Shown here in pieces: positions 18,113-27,941 of a stretch of 64,000 nucleotides of DNA. Source of the DNA: Clostridia bacterium UC5.1-1D10 (GTDB taxonomy: Bacteria > Bacillota > Clostridia > Lachnospirales > Anaerotignaceae); the NCBI GenBank assembly GCA_001304995.1, contig BBZU01000011.1, positions 16,183 to 80,182 of the forward strand, given 5' to 3'. The position numbers and the translations under genes were made by a program. The notes beneath the pieces are model-generated. The model was not told the DNA's origin and did not search any database. It worked only from the letters and a program-made list of their open reading frames with translations. Position 1 is the stretch's first letter. Every line of letters starts with the position of its first letter.

Positions 18113-20068
18113 ATGGAGAGAATGAAGGAACTGGTTGCCCTCCTCAATGAGGCAGCGGAAGCCTATTATCAGAAAGATACAGAAATCATGTCCAACCAGC
18201 AGTATGACGCACTCTATGACGAATTGGTGCAGTTGGAAGCGGAAACAGGCATGGTGCTGGCAAACAGCCCAACACAGAACGTGGGCTATACGGTTTTGAG
18301 CAATCTGCAGAAAATCCGTCACGAAAGCCCTATTTTGTCACTGGATAAAACAAAAGACCCCTTGAAGCTTCAAAGCTTCTTGGGGGATAAGAAAGGCATT
18401 TTGTCCTGGAAACTGGATGGCTTGACCATTGTGCTGAAATACAGCGGCGGGGAACTGGTGCAGGCAATCACCAGAGGCAATGGGGAAATCGGCGAAGATG
18501 TGACCCATAATGCCCGTGTGTTTGCAAATCTGCCTTTGAAGATTGCTTTTGATGGAGAATTGGTGCTTCGTGGCGAAGGGGTTATTTCTTATTCAGAGTT
18601 TCAGCGAATCAATGAGGAACTGGGCGAAGGCGAAGCTTATAAAAATCCCAGAAATCTTTGCAGCGGCACCGTAAGACAGCTGAACAGCGAAATTGCCGCA
18701 AAGAGAAATGTGCAGTTTTTTGCCTTTACGCTGGTAAGTGCGGAAGGAAAAGAGCTGTCCGACAGTAAAACAGAAAATATGCAGTGGCTGGCTTCTTTGG
18801 GCTTTACAGTGGTGGAATCAAAAGTAGTCACAGGTGATACGATTTTGGATGCGGTGGAATATTTCCGGGAACATATCGAAGGCAATGACATTGCATCTGA
18901 TGGTCTGGTGCTGACATTCGACAGTATTTCTTACAGCCAGAGTCTGGGACGGACAGCCAAATTCCCCAAAGACTCCATTGCTTTCAAATGGGCAGACGAA
19001 ATGGCGGAAACCACCCTGCGGGAAATTGAATGGAATACTTCCCGTACAGGACTTATGAATCCCATTGCGGTTTTTGATCCTGTGGAACTGGAAGGTTCTA
19101 CGGTGAGCCGTGCCAGCGTACACAACGTTAGCATTCTGGAAGAACTGGCTCTGGGCATTGGGGATACCATCAAGGTTTATAAGGCAAATATGATTATCCC
19201 CCAGATTGCGGAAAATCTGACTCGCTCTGCTTCAGCGGAAATCCCTGCGCATTGCTTCGTATGCGGCGGTGAAACGGAAGTGCGCAGCCTGCGAGATGGG
19301 AAAGCATTGTACTGTACCAATCCTAGCTGTCAGGCACAGCGTGTCCAGACATTGAGCCACTTTGTTTCCAGAGATGCCATGAATATGGAAGGGCTTTCCG
19401 AAGAAACATTGAAAAAATTCCTGGAAAAAGGTTTTATCAATCAGTATCCCGATCTGTTCCGTTTGGAAGAACATAAAGACGCCATTTTGGAAATGGATGG
19501 TTTCGGTGAAAAGTCTTATACCAATCTCATTGCTTCTGTGGAAAAAGCAAAGGATGTGTATCTGGCAAACTTCATTTATGCCCTTGGTATCAATCATGTA
19601 GGTTTGCGTAACGCGAAACTGCTCTGCAAGGCATTTGACAATGATCTGGAAAAAATCAAAGCAGCAGAAACAGAAGAACTGGCTGCTATTGAAGGTTTTG
19701 GGGAAATCATTGCCCATAGTATCCATCAGTATTTCCATGATGAACAGCATCTGGCACTGTTGGCAGATGCTTTGCCTTATCTGCGTTTCCGTGTGGAAGA
19801 AGTGCAGGATACTTCCCAGTCACCGCTCAACGGTTTGACATTTGTGGTAACTGGAGATCTGGAGCAGTTTGCAAACCGGAAGGAATTGGCTGCCTATATT
19901 GAAGCCAATGGCGGTAAGGTGACAGGCAGTGTAACAAAGAAAACCAATTTCCTGATCAATAACGATGTTCATTCCACATCTTCTAAAAATAAGAAGGCTC
20001 AGGAGCTGGGGATTCCTATTTTGGATGAAAATGCCTTTGTGGAACGATTTGGAAAAAAAGAAGAATAA
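18113..20068 (+). CDS. ligA: NAD-dependent DNA ligase LigA
   Basis: About 651 residues, the usual LigA layout. The N-terminal Ia domain comes first, then the adenylation domain with active-site lysine in WKLDGL (about residue 104), then the OB fold. A four-cysteine zinc finger (CFVC..CTNPSCQ, about 380), helix-hairpin-helix repeats and a C-terminal BRCT domain (LTFVVTGDLEQFANR) follow. It seals nicks in replication and repair using NAD+. Start chosen at ATG 18113, 10 bases after GGGAG; ATG 18104 and TTG 18095 are alternatives. It follows pcrA by about 20 bases, a common pair. Confidence 0.92.
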   Translation: MERMKELVALLNEAAEAYYQKDTEIMSNQQYDALYDELVQLEAETGMVLANSPTQNVGYTVLSNLQKIRHESPILSLDKTKDPLKLQSFLGDKKGILSWKLDGLTIVLKYSGGELVQAITRGNGEIGEDVTHNARVFANLPLKIAFDGELVLRGEGVISYSEFQRINEELGEGEAYKNPRNLCSGTVRQLNSEIAAKRNVQFFAFTLVSAEGKELSDSKTENMQWLASLGFTVVESKVVTGDTILDAVEYFREHIEGNDIASDGLVLTFDSISYSQSLGRTAKFPKDSIAFKWADEMAETTLREIEWNTSRTGLMNPIAVFDPVELEGSTVSRASVHNVSILEELALGIGDTIKVYKANMIIPQIAENLTRSASAEIPAHCFVCGGETEVRSLRDGKALYCTNPSCQAQRVQTLSHFVSRDAMNMEGLSEETLKKFLEKGFINQYPDLFRLEEHKDAILEMDGFGEKSYTNLIASVEKAKDVYLANFIYALGINHVGLRNAKLLCKAFDNDLEKIKAAETEELAAIEGFGEIIAHSIHQYFHDEQHLALLADALPYLRFRVEEVQDTSQSPLNGLTFVVTGDLEQFANRKELAAYIEANGGKVTGSVTKKTNFLINNDVHSTSSKNKKAQELGIPILDENAFVERFGKKEE

Positions 20069-20074
20069 ATATGC

Positions 20075-20117
20075 AAATCGATTCATTTTTTCTAATAAAA
20101 ATGGATCGATTTTTTAT
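20075..20117 (+). terminator. Terminator of pcrA-ligA
   Basis: AAATCGATTCATTTTT pairs imperfectly with AAAAATGGATCGATTT and is followed by T6. It begins 7 bases after the ligA stop. Confidence 0.75.
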
Positions 20118-20293
20118 AAATTAAAACAAATTTTTGGCAGAAAAACTATTTCATCCATGATGCACGAAGAATGATATCATTTCATGAATCTCTTTTCCAA
20201 AAAATACAAAAAAATAGCATATTTTCACATTTTTTTCTGTATTTTTCTTGATTTTTGTTATAATAAAAATATAGAAAGGCGGGAGAGGTTACT

Positions 20294-21181
20294 ATGAACT
20301 TAAACCAGCTGTATTATTTCAAGACTTTGGCAGAATTAGAACATTATACAAAAGCTGCCGAAAAGCTGAATATTTCACAGCCTACCCTAAGTCATTCCAT
20401 CGCTGCGATGGAAAAAGAGTTGGGTGCCTTCCTTTTCGAAAAACAGGGGCGAAATGTGGTACTGACAAAATACGGCAGAATTTACATGTTTTATGTGGAA
20501 AATGCCCTGACCCAGCTGGAACTTGGGAAAAACCAGATCGAGCGGTTGGTGGCAGAAGGCGGCGGTCATGTAGGTTTGGCTTATATGACATCCGTTGGAA
20601 CCAATTTTGTGCCGGAAATTATTGCGGGCTTTCTGGATGATCCCCAGAATAAAAACATTTCTTTCTCCTGTTATGAAGGCAATACCAAAACATTACTTTA
20701 CAACCTGAAGCGGGAAAAATATGATTTGATTTTCTGCTCCATGGTGGAAAATGAGAGTGATGTGGAATTTATTCCTGTGTATGAACAGGGGCTGGTGGTC
20801 ATTGTGCCGGAAAATCATCCTCTGGCGGAAAAAGAGAAAGTGACCATTCAGGATATTTGTCCATATCCCCTCATCTGCTATACAAAAGAAAGTGGGATGC
20901 GTCGTATCATTGATGATTTGTTTGTCAAAGCACAGATCATGCCCAACATCCTCTGCCAGTTTGAAGACGTCAACTCTATGGCAGGGCTGGTGGCAGCAAA
21001 CCAGGGCATCGCAATCATTACAGATAATCCATCCATACAAAATTATAAAGTCACAAAACTGGAATTTGATACGCCTTATTCCAAACGAATGGTATATATG
21101 GCTTATGTACTCAATCGGTATCTGCCTCCGGCAGTGGAAAAATTCAAAGAGTACATCATTCAGCGTACCAAAGAAAAGTAA
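20294..21181 (+). CDS. LysR-family transcriptional regulator
   Basis: 295 residues. The winged helix-turn-helix occupies residues 1-60 (MNLNQLYYFKTLAELEHYTKAA, then LNISQPTLSHSIAAME), followed by a periplasmic-binding-like effector domain. GGCGGGAGAGG lies before ATG 20294. There is no gene immediately divergent from it, so the target is not evident. Downstream lies only a terminator and a convergent methyltransferase. Confidence 0.9.
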   Translation: MNLNQLYYFKTLAELEHYTKAAEKLNISQPTLSHSIAAMEKELGAFLFEKQGRNVVLTKYGRIYMFYVENALTQLELGKNQIERLVAEGGGHVGLAYMTSVGTNFVPEIIAGFLDDPQNKNISFSCYEGNTKTLLYNLKREKYDLIFCSMVENESDVEFIPVYEQGLVVIVPENHPLAEKEKVTIQDICPYPLICYTKESGMRRIIDDLFVKAQIMPNILCQFEDVNSMAGLVAANQGIAIITDNPSIQNYKVTKLEFDTPYSKRMVYMAYVLNRYLPPAVEKFKEYIIQRTKEK

Positions 21182-21189
21182 ATATGAAG

Positions 21190-21222
21190 AAACGGCTGAG
21201 GATATTCCTCAGCCGTTTTTTG
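21190..21222. terminator. Bidirectional terminator
   Basis: AACGGCTGAGG pairs with CCTCAGCCGTT around four bases, then T6. It sits between the LysR gene and the convergent methyltransferase gene. Confidence 0.85.
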
Positions 21223-21947
21223 TTATTTATGGCAAGCTGTCAAGAAAATGAAATTCATATACTTTCCTGCACCGTGTTCCATAGAAGGTCGGTCGCCGAT
21301 GGCATATGGATTGTCTGTTGCCAGCCAGTCAGCCCAGGCTTCATCAACGCAGGAGAGTTCTGCGATGGACAGCAGACGGGTATATTCTTCCTGCTCAAAC
21401 AGTTTTTTCCACCATTGGATGGGTTGAAAAGTTGTCAAATCTTCTTCTGTCCAGCTCAGCAAAAGTTCTTGCGGTACAGGGGTGGGCAGAGGAGCCTTCC
21501 AGCCAGGGAAAATCAGTGCGGCAAATCCATCTGGTTTCAGCAAGGGAAGAATTTTTTCAGAGAAAAACCTGCTTCTGCACCAAAATAATGATAGGCATCA
21601 ACACTGATAACGGCATCGAAAAATCCTTCTGCAAAAGGCAGTGCGTTGGCATCAGCATAGATAGGGAAAATCTGCTCTTCTATGCCAAGACTGCGGAAAA
21701 ATTCATAATTTTCCGTAGGGGAAATCCACAGATCGGCAGCGAAAACAGTTACATCATATTCCTTTGCCAAATAAAGAGAAGACAGACCTTTGCCGCAGCC
21801 AAGGTCTAAAATCCGCATTCCTTTTTTCCGCGGCAGATTTGCTTCGTCCAAAAGACGAATAACGCTGGGGCCCATGAAGTATGTGCCGTTGCAATAAGGT
21901 GTGTAATCAAAGTTTTTTGTTTGTTCATAGTAAAACATCCTTTTCAT
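21223..21947 (-). CDS. Class I SAM-dependent methyltransferase (one frameshift)
   Basis: About 240 residues when repaired. The SAM-binding motif I is ILDLGCGKGLSS (about residue 47), with DAVISVDAYHYFG as post-II and a C-terminal part rich in tryptophan. The sequence stops at 21537 because the A5 run at 21563-21567 (+ strand) is one base short. Adding it gives AGFFSEKILPLLKPDGFAALIFPG, a normal methyltransferase beta-4/5 region. Substrate unknown; small-molecule methyltransferase is most likely. Confidence 0.8.
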
Positions 21948-22171
21948 TATTTTTAGAAATGGAAAGGGGAATCTTCATAATTTGCTGAAAAAGTTTACGA
22001 AAGGTATTTTTTCTGAAGTTTCTGATGTGAATTTCCACGTATGAACAACAGGCAGGAAAATATCACTGCCAGAAACTACCTTTTCATGAATTACAAAGAT
22101 TCTTACATAACAATGGTCAAATAGACATCTCTTTTTTTATGAAAAAAGAACAGAGTTCTTTTTTGCTGAAT

Positions 22172-23104
22172 TTATAAATTTATATTTGCCATTTTCACAG
22201 CCCGCAGCACAGCCTGTTCTGTGACTTTTGCAGCCAGAATCCCCACAACATCAACAGGAGCAGTGGGCAGTTCCAGTTCTTCGGTGGACATACAGAACAG
22301 TGTGTCGCCATCCAGTGTGGTGTGAATGGGACGAATGCACCGTGCCAGACCATCATGTGCCATACCAGCAACTTTTGCAGCCTGGGCTTTTGTCAGTTTC
22401 ACATTGGTGGCAATGATGCCGATGGTGGTATTTTTGCCGCCGAAGGAAAGAGAAGATGCGGCTTTGATGACGCCTTCTTCTGTATTGGCAAAGGTGCCGT
22501 CAGGATTTTTGGTGCCGGCAATGATTTTGCCGTTTTCCCAGACATCTCCGAAAGCATTGACTGCAATGAGAGCAGCTACGGTGATACCGTTTTCTGTGGT
22601 TTCAGCCCAGGAACCGATGCCGCTGTTGCAGCAGTGTTCTACGCCGTTCAGTTTCCCGACCGTTGCGCCACAGCCTGCGCCATAATCGCCTTCCATAAGG
22701 ATTTCGTCGGAAGCGGCTTCGCAGGCAGCTCTGCCCATGGCTTTATCAGGGCGTACGAAAGCATCTCCATAACCCAAATCAAAAAGAACAGCAGAGGGAA
22801 CGATGGGAACTTTTGTGACACCTACATCAAAGCCGATGCCTTTTTCTTCCAGATAGTCCATAACGCCGCTGGCGGCTTCCAGACCAAAAGCGGAGCCACC
22901 GGACAGGACAACAGCCTGTACTCTTTCCATGGCATTGATGGGGTTGAGCAGGTCTGTTTCCCTTGTGCCAGGAGCGGCACCGCGGACATCCACGCCGCAG
23001 ACAGCGCCTTTTTCTGCAATGACAACGGTAACACCTGTTTTTGCCTCTGTATTTTGTGCCTGACCGACTTTCAAGCCTTTGATATCTAAAATATTATGCT
23101 TCAT
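22172..23104 (-). CDS. P1 (DmpA/NylC) family self-processing aminopeptidase/hydrolase
   Basis: 310 residues of the Ntn-hydrolase-like P1 family, which cleaves itself to expose an N-terminal nucleophile. The expected Asn-Thr cleavage site is visible in GGKNTTIGIIATN at about residue 226. The family signature GSAFGLEAASGVMDYLEE lies near residue 75 and GDYGAGCGATVGK near 142. Relatives are D-aminopeptidases and 6-aminohexanoate oligomer hydrolases; the natural substrate is uncertain. GGAGG precedes ATG 23104. It is divergent from murA. Confidence 0.88.
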   Translation of the reverse strand: MKHNILDIKGLKVGQAQNTEAKTGVTVVIAEKGAVCGVDVRGAAPGTRETDLLNPINAMERVQAVVLSGGSAFGLEAASGVMDYLEEKGIGFDVGVTKVPIVPSAVLFDLGYGDAFVRPDKAMGRAACEAASDEILMEGDYGAGCGATVGKLNGVEHCCNSGIGSWAETTENGITVAALIAVNAFGDVWENGKIIAGTKNPDGTFANTEEGVIKAASSLSFGGKNTTIGIIATNVKLTKAQAAKVAGMAHDGLARCIRPIHTTLDGDTLFCMSTEELELPTAPVDVVGILAAKVTEQAVLRAVKMANINL

Positions 23105-23233
23105 AATTTCCTCCTGAAGGTGTGTTTTCTTTTATATTAACTGCATCCGAAGTCCTTGTAAATGTGGAAAAGCACCAAAGAATCTTGGCCGCCATAGAAT
23201 GAAATTATCTTGGTATGTGCGGGAGGAGAAGCA

Positions 23234-24487
23234 ATGGGATATTATCGGGTGACGGGCGGCGGAACCATTGGTGGGGAATACACAGTCAGAGGCAGTAAAA
23301 ACGCAGTGCTGCCCATTCTTGCGGCTTCCATTTTGTCCGGGGATGAAGTGGTGCTGGAAAATGTGCCCCACATTACGGATGTGTTTGTTTCTCTGGAGAT
23401 TTTGGAGGAACTGGGCTGCAAGACCAAACTGGAAGGAAGAACACTGACCATTGACAGCCGGAATATTGAGAAAACGGAGATCAGTGAGGAAATGGTGGGG
23501 AAAATGCGTTCTTCCATACTGTATCTGGGGGCATTGTTGGGACGAACGAAAAAAGCCTCTCTGGGACATCCCGGCGGATGTACTATCGGACGGCGTCCCA
23601 TTGACCTGCATCTGCGTGCCTTTGAGAAAATGGGTGTACGAATTCGAGAGGAAAATGAGATTTTCAATTGTGAGGCGCCTTTGCTTTTGGGGTATCACAT
23701 TTATCTGGAATATCCCAGCGTAGGTGCTACGGAAAATATCCTGCTCCTTTCCGTGAAAGCGGAGGGTACCACGGTCATCCACAATGCGGCAAGAGAACCG
23801 GAAATTGTAGCACTAGCTCGTTTTCTGCGGGCATGTGGTGCGGAAATTTATGGAGAAGGGACACCTACTATCATGGTGGAAGGCGTGCGAAAGCTTCATG
23901 GAGCGGTGTTTGAAGTGCCTTTTGACCGCATCGAAGCAGGGACATTTCTTTGTGCGGCTGCCATGACGGGTGGAAAGCTGTACCTGCATGGAGCAGAAAA
24001 GCAGTATATGGAACAGACACTGGAAGTTCTGGAGCAGGCAGGATGCGGACTGCGGTACGAGGAGGATGCGGTTTATTTGCAGGCACCCACACGACTTTTG
24101 TCGGATTTTACACTGGCAACAGGGCCGTATCCCGCTTTCCCCACGGATATGCAGCCAATGGTCATGAGTCTATTGACATTGGCAAAAGGAACCTGTATGA
24201 TGAGTGAAACAGTGTTTGAAGCACGGTTTCGCCATGTGGCAGAATTATGCCGCATGGGAGCGAATATACAGGTGCATGGTCGAAATGCGGCAGTTTTTGG
24301 CGTGGAAAAACTCCATGGCGCAAAAGTGAGGGCAACGGATCTGCGCAGCGGAGCGGCGCTTTTGTTGGCGGCTCTGGCGGCGGAAGGAGAAACCATCGTC
24401 GAAGGCAGCGCTTTTGTGGAACGGGGTTATGAGAAACTGGAAGACGCGCTGACATTTCTCGGCGGACGGGTGCAGCTGGTATCTTAA
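23234..24487 (+). CDS. murA: UDP-N-acetylglucosamine 1-carboxyvinyltransferase MurA
   Basis: 418 residues, EPSP-synthase fold. It transfers enolpyruvate to UDP-GlcNAc, the first committed step of peptidoglycan synthesis. The substrate-binding GSKNAVLPILAA is at the N-terminus, and the catalytic cysteine is in HPGGCTIGRRPIDLHL (about residue 118), which would make it fosfomycin sensitive. The inside-out repeat PTDMQPM is present. ATG 23234 has GGGAGGAG five bases upstream. It heads the cell-wall/division cluster. Confidence 0.93.
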   Translation: MGYYRVTGGGTIGGEYTVRGSKNAVLPILAASILSGDEVVLENVPHITDVFVSLEILEELGCKTKLEGRTLTIDSRNIEKTEISEEMVGKMRSSILYLGALLGRTKKASLGHPGGCTIGRRPIDLHLRAFEKMGVRIREENEIFNCEAPLLLGYHIYLEYPSVGATENILLLSVKAEGTTVIHNAAREPEIVALARFLRACGAEIYGEGTPTIMVEGVRKLHGAVFEVPFDRIEAGTFLCAAAMTGGKLYLHGAEKQYMEQTLEVLEQAGCGLRYEEDAVYLQAPTRLLSDFTLATGPYPAFPTDMQPMVMSLLTLAKGTCMMSETVFEARFRHVAELCRMGANIQVHGRNAAVFGVEKLHGAKVRATDLRSGAALLLAALAAEGETIVEGSAFVERGYEKLEDALTFLGGRVQLVS

Positions 24488-24498
24488 AAGGTGATTAC

Positions 24499-25290
24499 AT
24501 GAGAAAAAAAAGAAAAAAACAGATGGAAGACATTGATTTGATGGAGGAACTGGAGTATTACCAGCCACGAAAAAAACGGCTGGAAATTCCGCAGAAATAT
24601 GTCATTGCGGCAGTATTGATACTGCTGGCAGGGGCAGCATTTCTGTTTTCTCCTTTTTTTGCTGTCAAAAATATCCGGGTGGAAAATTCCGAACGGTTTG
24701 CCACATCAGATCTTTGTGAAAGAATCGGTCTGAATCAGGGGGATAATGCCATACTGTTTAACCGCTCCAAAGCGGAAGATATTCTGCGGCAAGATCCGTA
24801 TATCAAAGATGCCAGACTGGTTTGGGAATTCCCTGATACCATGGTTATTTCTTTGACGGAACGGAAGGTAAGAGCCTATGTGCCTTATATGGGTTCTTAT
24901 CTGTACATAGATGAAGAAGGACGGGTATTGGATGTCCAGAATGTTTATACGGAAGGACTGCCTTTGGTAAAAGGATTGGTATTCTCCGGTTTCCAACGCG
25001 GGGAAGTTTTGCAGGTGGAAAACCAAGAATCTTTGCAGGTGATGCTTCAGATTTCCCAGATGATACAGAAATATAACCTGACAGAATTCGCTGTGGAAGT
25101 GGATGTATCCAACACATCTGATATTTATGCAACGGTAAACCAGGTTCAGGTACATTTGGGCACCATGGATAATATGGATCAGAAGATACGAACCATGGCG
25201 GCAGTTGTGGTGACCATTCCCGAGGAGGACAGGGGGACTTTGGATCTGAGTGATCTTTCCAAGCCCATTGTATTCCAGTATTTGTTGTAA
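24499..25290 (+). CDS. divIB: Cell division protein FtsQ/DivIB
   Basis: 263 residues. A basic cytoplasmic N-terminus, one TM (about residues 36-53) and a POTRA domain starting FFAVKNIRVENSERFATSDL are followed by a beta domain, the classical FtsQ/DivIB layout. It acts in the divisome outside the membrane with FtsL/FtsB. AAAGGTG lies 5 bases before ATG 24499, 12 bases after murA, so both are in one operon. Confidence 0.88.
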   Translation: MRKKRKKQMEDIDLMEELEYYQPRKKRLEIPQKYVIAAVLILLAGAAFLFSPFFAVKNIRVENSERFATSDLCERIGLNQGDNAILFNRSKAEDILRQDPYIKDARLVWEFPDTMVISLTERKVRAYVPYMGSYLYIDEEGRVLDVQNVYTEGLPLVKGLVFSGFQRGEVLQVENQESLQVMLQISQMIQKYNLTEFAVEVDVSNTSDIYATVNQVQVHLGTMDNMDQKIRTMAAVVVTIPEEDRGTLDLSDLSKPIVFQYLL

Positions 25291-25305
25291 GAAGGTGACG
25301 GACAG

Positions 25306-26028
25306 ATGAAACCAAAGGGAATCATACCCGGTATTACAGCCCTGTGTGCCATTTTGGGTATGCTCATCGGTGTGCAGTATAATACAGTGCAGTCACAGGC
25401 TGCCTCGGCAGCAGGAACGGATAATATGCGCCTGACAGAACTTTCTGCGGAATTGCGCAAGGAACAGGAAGAAAAAGAAGCTCTGGAAAAACAGCTGGAC
25501 AAGCAGGCAGAACTGCTGGCAACTTACGAAGCGGGAGAATCAGACGGTGCGGCACTGGAATCTTTACAGAAAGAAAATGAGAAACTCCGGGCTTTTGCAG
25601 GATTGTCAGAACAGACAGGTGCTGGCATCATCGTAACTATGGATGACAGTGACAAAGATATGGGCGGCGACAAGAATGCTTATCTTGTCCACGCGGAGGA
25701 TATTTTGAAAGTCGTCAATGAACTTTTTGTGGCAGGAGCAGAAGCTGTTTCCGTCAATGGGCAGCGTATTGTGGCACAGAGCGGCATCACCTGCGCCGGC
25801 AGTGTGATTACAGTCAATGGTGTGCGTGTAGCGGCACCTTTTGAGATCAAAGCCATTGGAGATGCAAGTGTACTGCAGGCAGCTTTGCGTTTCCCTGGCG
25901 GCGTTGTGGATACGCTCTCTCCTTGGGGTATTGTCATTGACATTCGCGAGGAAGCTTCTGTGACTGTTCCGGCATATACCCAGTCTGCTTTGTGGAAAAC
26001 AACAGAGGAAGGAGAAGATGCGTCATGA
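25306..26028 (+). CDS. DUF881 (YlxX/YlxW-like) division-cluster membrane protein
   Basis: 240 residues with one N-terminal TM (about 6-22), a coiled coil rich in Glu/Lys (about 45-90) and a DUF881 domain (ITVNGVRVAAPFEIKAIGD). The family sits beside ftsQ/ftsZ in many Clostridia and Bacilli. A role in division or polymorphic morphogenesis is assumed, not proven. The stop overlaps the start of the next gene (ATGA). Confidence 0.87.
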   Translation: MKPKGIIPGITALCAILGMLIGVQYNTVQSQAASAAGTDNMRLTELSAELRKEQEEKEALEKQLDKQAELLATYEAGESDGAALESLQKENEKLRAFAGLSEQTGAGIIVTMDDSDKDMGGDKNAYLVHAEDILKVVNELFVAGAEAVSVNGQRIVAQSGITCAGSVITVNGVRVAAPFEIKAIGDASVLQAALRFPGGVVDTLSPWGIVIDIREEASVTVPAYTQSALWKTTEEGEDAS

Positions 26029-26391
26029 AAATCATCGTTCCTGTCATTGGATTATGCGTAGGGATTCTGTTGGGAATCAAAAGCGGTATTGTGCTGCCTT
26101 ATGCTATGATGGCTTATGGCGGTGTCGGTATTCTGGCGTGTCTGGATACGGTACTGGGCGGTGTGCGCGCAGATATGGAGCATCAGTTTCAGATGCGGAT
26201 ATTCGTCAGCGGTTTTTTTATCAATGGAATCGTTGCCATTGGTCTGGTTTGGCTGGGAAAACAGCTGAATATGGATTTGTCTATTGCGGCCATTGTTGTC
26301 TTTGGTTCTCGGATTTTTTTATAATTTTAGTAAAATTAGAAGATTTTTGTTGAATAAAAGACAAAAAGAGGCTATGATAGGAGAAGAGTAA
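26025..26391 (+). CDS. sbp: Small basic protein Sbp (DUF1290), one frameshift
   Basis: About 120 residues when repaired, with three TMs. The sequence MKIIVPVIGLCVGILLGI and the following YAMMAYGGVGILACLDTV match the small basic protein family of the divIB-ftsZ region. The raw frame stops at 26324 just after SRIF. Removing one T from the T7 run at 26314-26320 extends it with YNFSKIRRFLLNK and ends at TAA 26389-26391, which is the family's basic tail. It starts inside the DUF881 stop. Confidence 0.83.
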
Positions 26392-26518
26392 GAAAGGTCA
26401 GAAAAGAAAGTTAAAAATATCGAAAAAAATTATGAATTATTCTGTTTTTGTATGGTAATTCGTCTTTTTTCATGTATAATTAAAGGTATGATTATGGAAT
26501 TGGTAGGAGGGGATTTTT

Positions 26519-27659
26519 TTGCTCGAATTTGATATCCCAATGAGCAATATGGCACAAATAAAAGTAATCGGTGTAGGCGGCGGTGGCAACAACGCTGTTG
26601 ACCGTATGATTGAAGATGGACTGGACGGCGTGGAATTCATTTCCATTAACACAGATGGACAGGCTTTGGCGAAATCCAAATCCAGCACAAAAATTCAGAT
26701 TGGTGAAAAACTGACTAAAGGCCTTGGTGCCGGCGGTAACCCTGAAATCGGTGAAAAATCCGTAGATGAAACACAGGATGAAATCGCGCAGGCTCTGCGT
26801 GGTTCCGATATGGTATTCATCACAGCAGGTATGGGCGGCGGCACAGGTACCGGCGCAGCACCCAGAATCGCGGCTATCTCCAAAGAACTGGGTATCCTGA
26901 CAGTAGGTGTTGTTACAAAACCCTTCAACTTTGAAGGCAAAAAGAGAATGAGCAATGCGGAAAAAGGTATCGCGGAACTGAAAAAAGAACGTGGATACAC
27001 TGGTTATCATTCCTAACCAGAGACTTCTGAGCATCATCGACAAAAAGACAACACTGACAGAAGCATTCCGCAAAGCTGACGAAATCCTCAGACAGGGCGT
27101 ACAGGGTATTGCAGACCTGATCTCCAAACCCGGCGTTATCAACCTGGACTTCGCAGACGTTCGCACCGTTATGGCAGACAAAGGCGTTGCCCACATGGGT
27201 ATTGGCCGTGCTGCTGGTGAAAACAAAGCGGAAATTGCAGCAAAAATGGCAATCCAGAGCCCTCTGCTGGAAACAACTATCGAAGGTGCAAAGAGCGTCC
27301 TGATCAACTTCAGCGGCGACATGAACCTGGGTCTGATGGAAACAGAAGAAGCTGCGGATCTGATCAGAGAATCTATCGATCCCGAAGCAGAAATCATCTT
27401 CGGTACAACCATCAACGAAGAACTGCAGGATGAAGTTATCGTTACTGTTATCGCAACAGGTCTGGAAGATGACATTCCCGCTCCCGAACCCAGAAGAGTG
27501 GCACAGCCTGTGGAAAAAGCACCTGAAGCAACAGAAGAAGTTGTGGAAGAAAGCGCTGAAGAAACAGCAGAACAGCGCCCCGCAAGAAGATTTGCGGATC
27601 TGGATGATTTCGAATCTGAAATCAAAATTCCTGATTTCTTGACAAGAAAGAAATTCTAA
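26519..27659 (+). CDS. ftsZ: Cell division GTPase FtsZ (one frameshift)
   Basis: About 379 residues when repaired. Tubulin-like GTPase that forms the Z ring. [11 protein letters not shown] lies near the start, the GTP signature [10 protein letters not shown] is at about residue 108, and [10 protein letters not shown] is in the second frame. The C-terminal peptide IPDFLTRKK for FtsA/SepF binding is intact. The frame changes between 26981 and 26990; deleting one base there gives the expected ELKK(N/E)[12 protein letters not shown]. It starts at TTG 26519, six bases after AGGAGGGG, and the MLEFDIP start fits clostridial FtsZ proteins. FtsZ is essential, so an error in the sequence is far likelier than a dead gene. 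Confidence 0.92.
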
Positions 27660-27684
27660 TCTTCTATACATAAGGAAAAACAAA

Positions 27685-27720
27685 AACGGATGAATCCCGA
27701 AAGGATTGATCCGTTTTTTG
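27685..27720 (+). terminator. Terminator of the murA-ftsZ cluster
   Basis: ACGGATGAATCC pairs with GGATTGATCCGT across a CGAAA loop, followed by T6. It lies 25 bases after the ftsZ stop. Confidence 0.85.
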
Positions 27721-27941
27721 TTGCGCAAAGTGGATGTTTGACAAAAAGCGAAACATAAAATTAGAGAGAATGACTGGTTTTACAACATTGTTCTGGTATA
27801 ACTGCAATAGTTTTTGTCCCTTATTTTGTATGACATACTGAAAAATCATAGCCTGTTATATTTTGTAATAATTTTCATGTAAAATAGATGTACAAAGTTT
27901 TTGGGGAAAGTTTATGAAGAGAGAAACAGGAGGGGAGCAAT

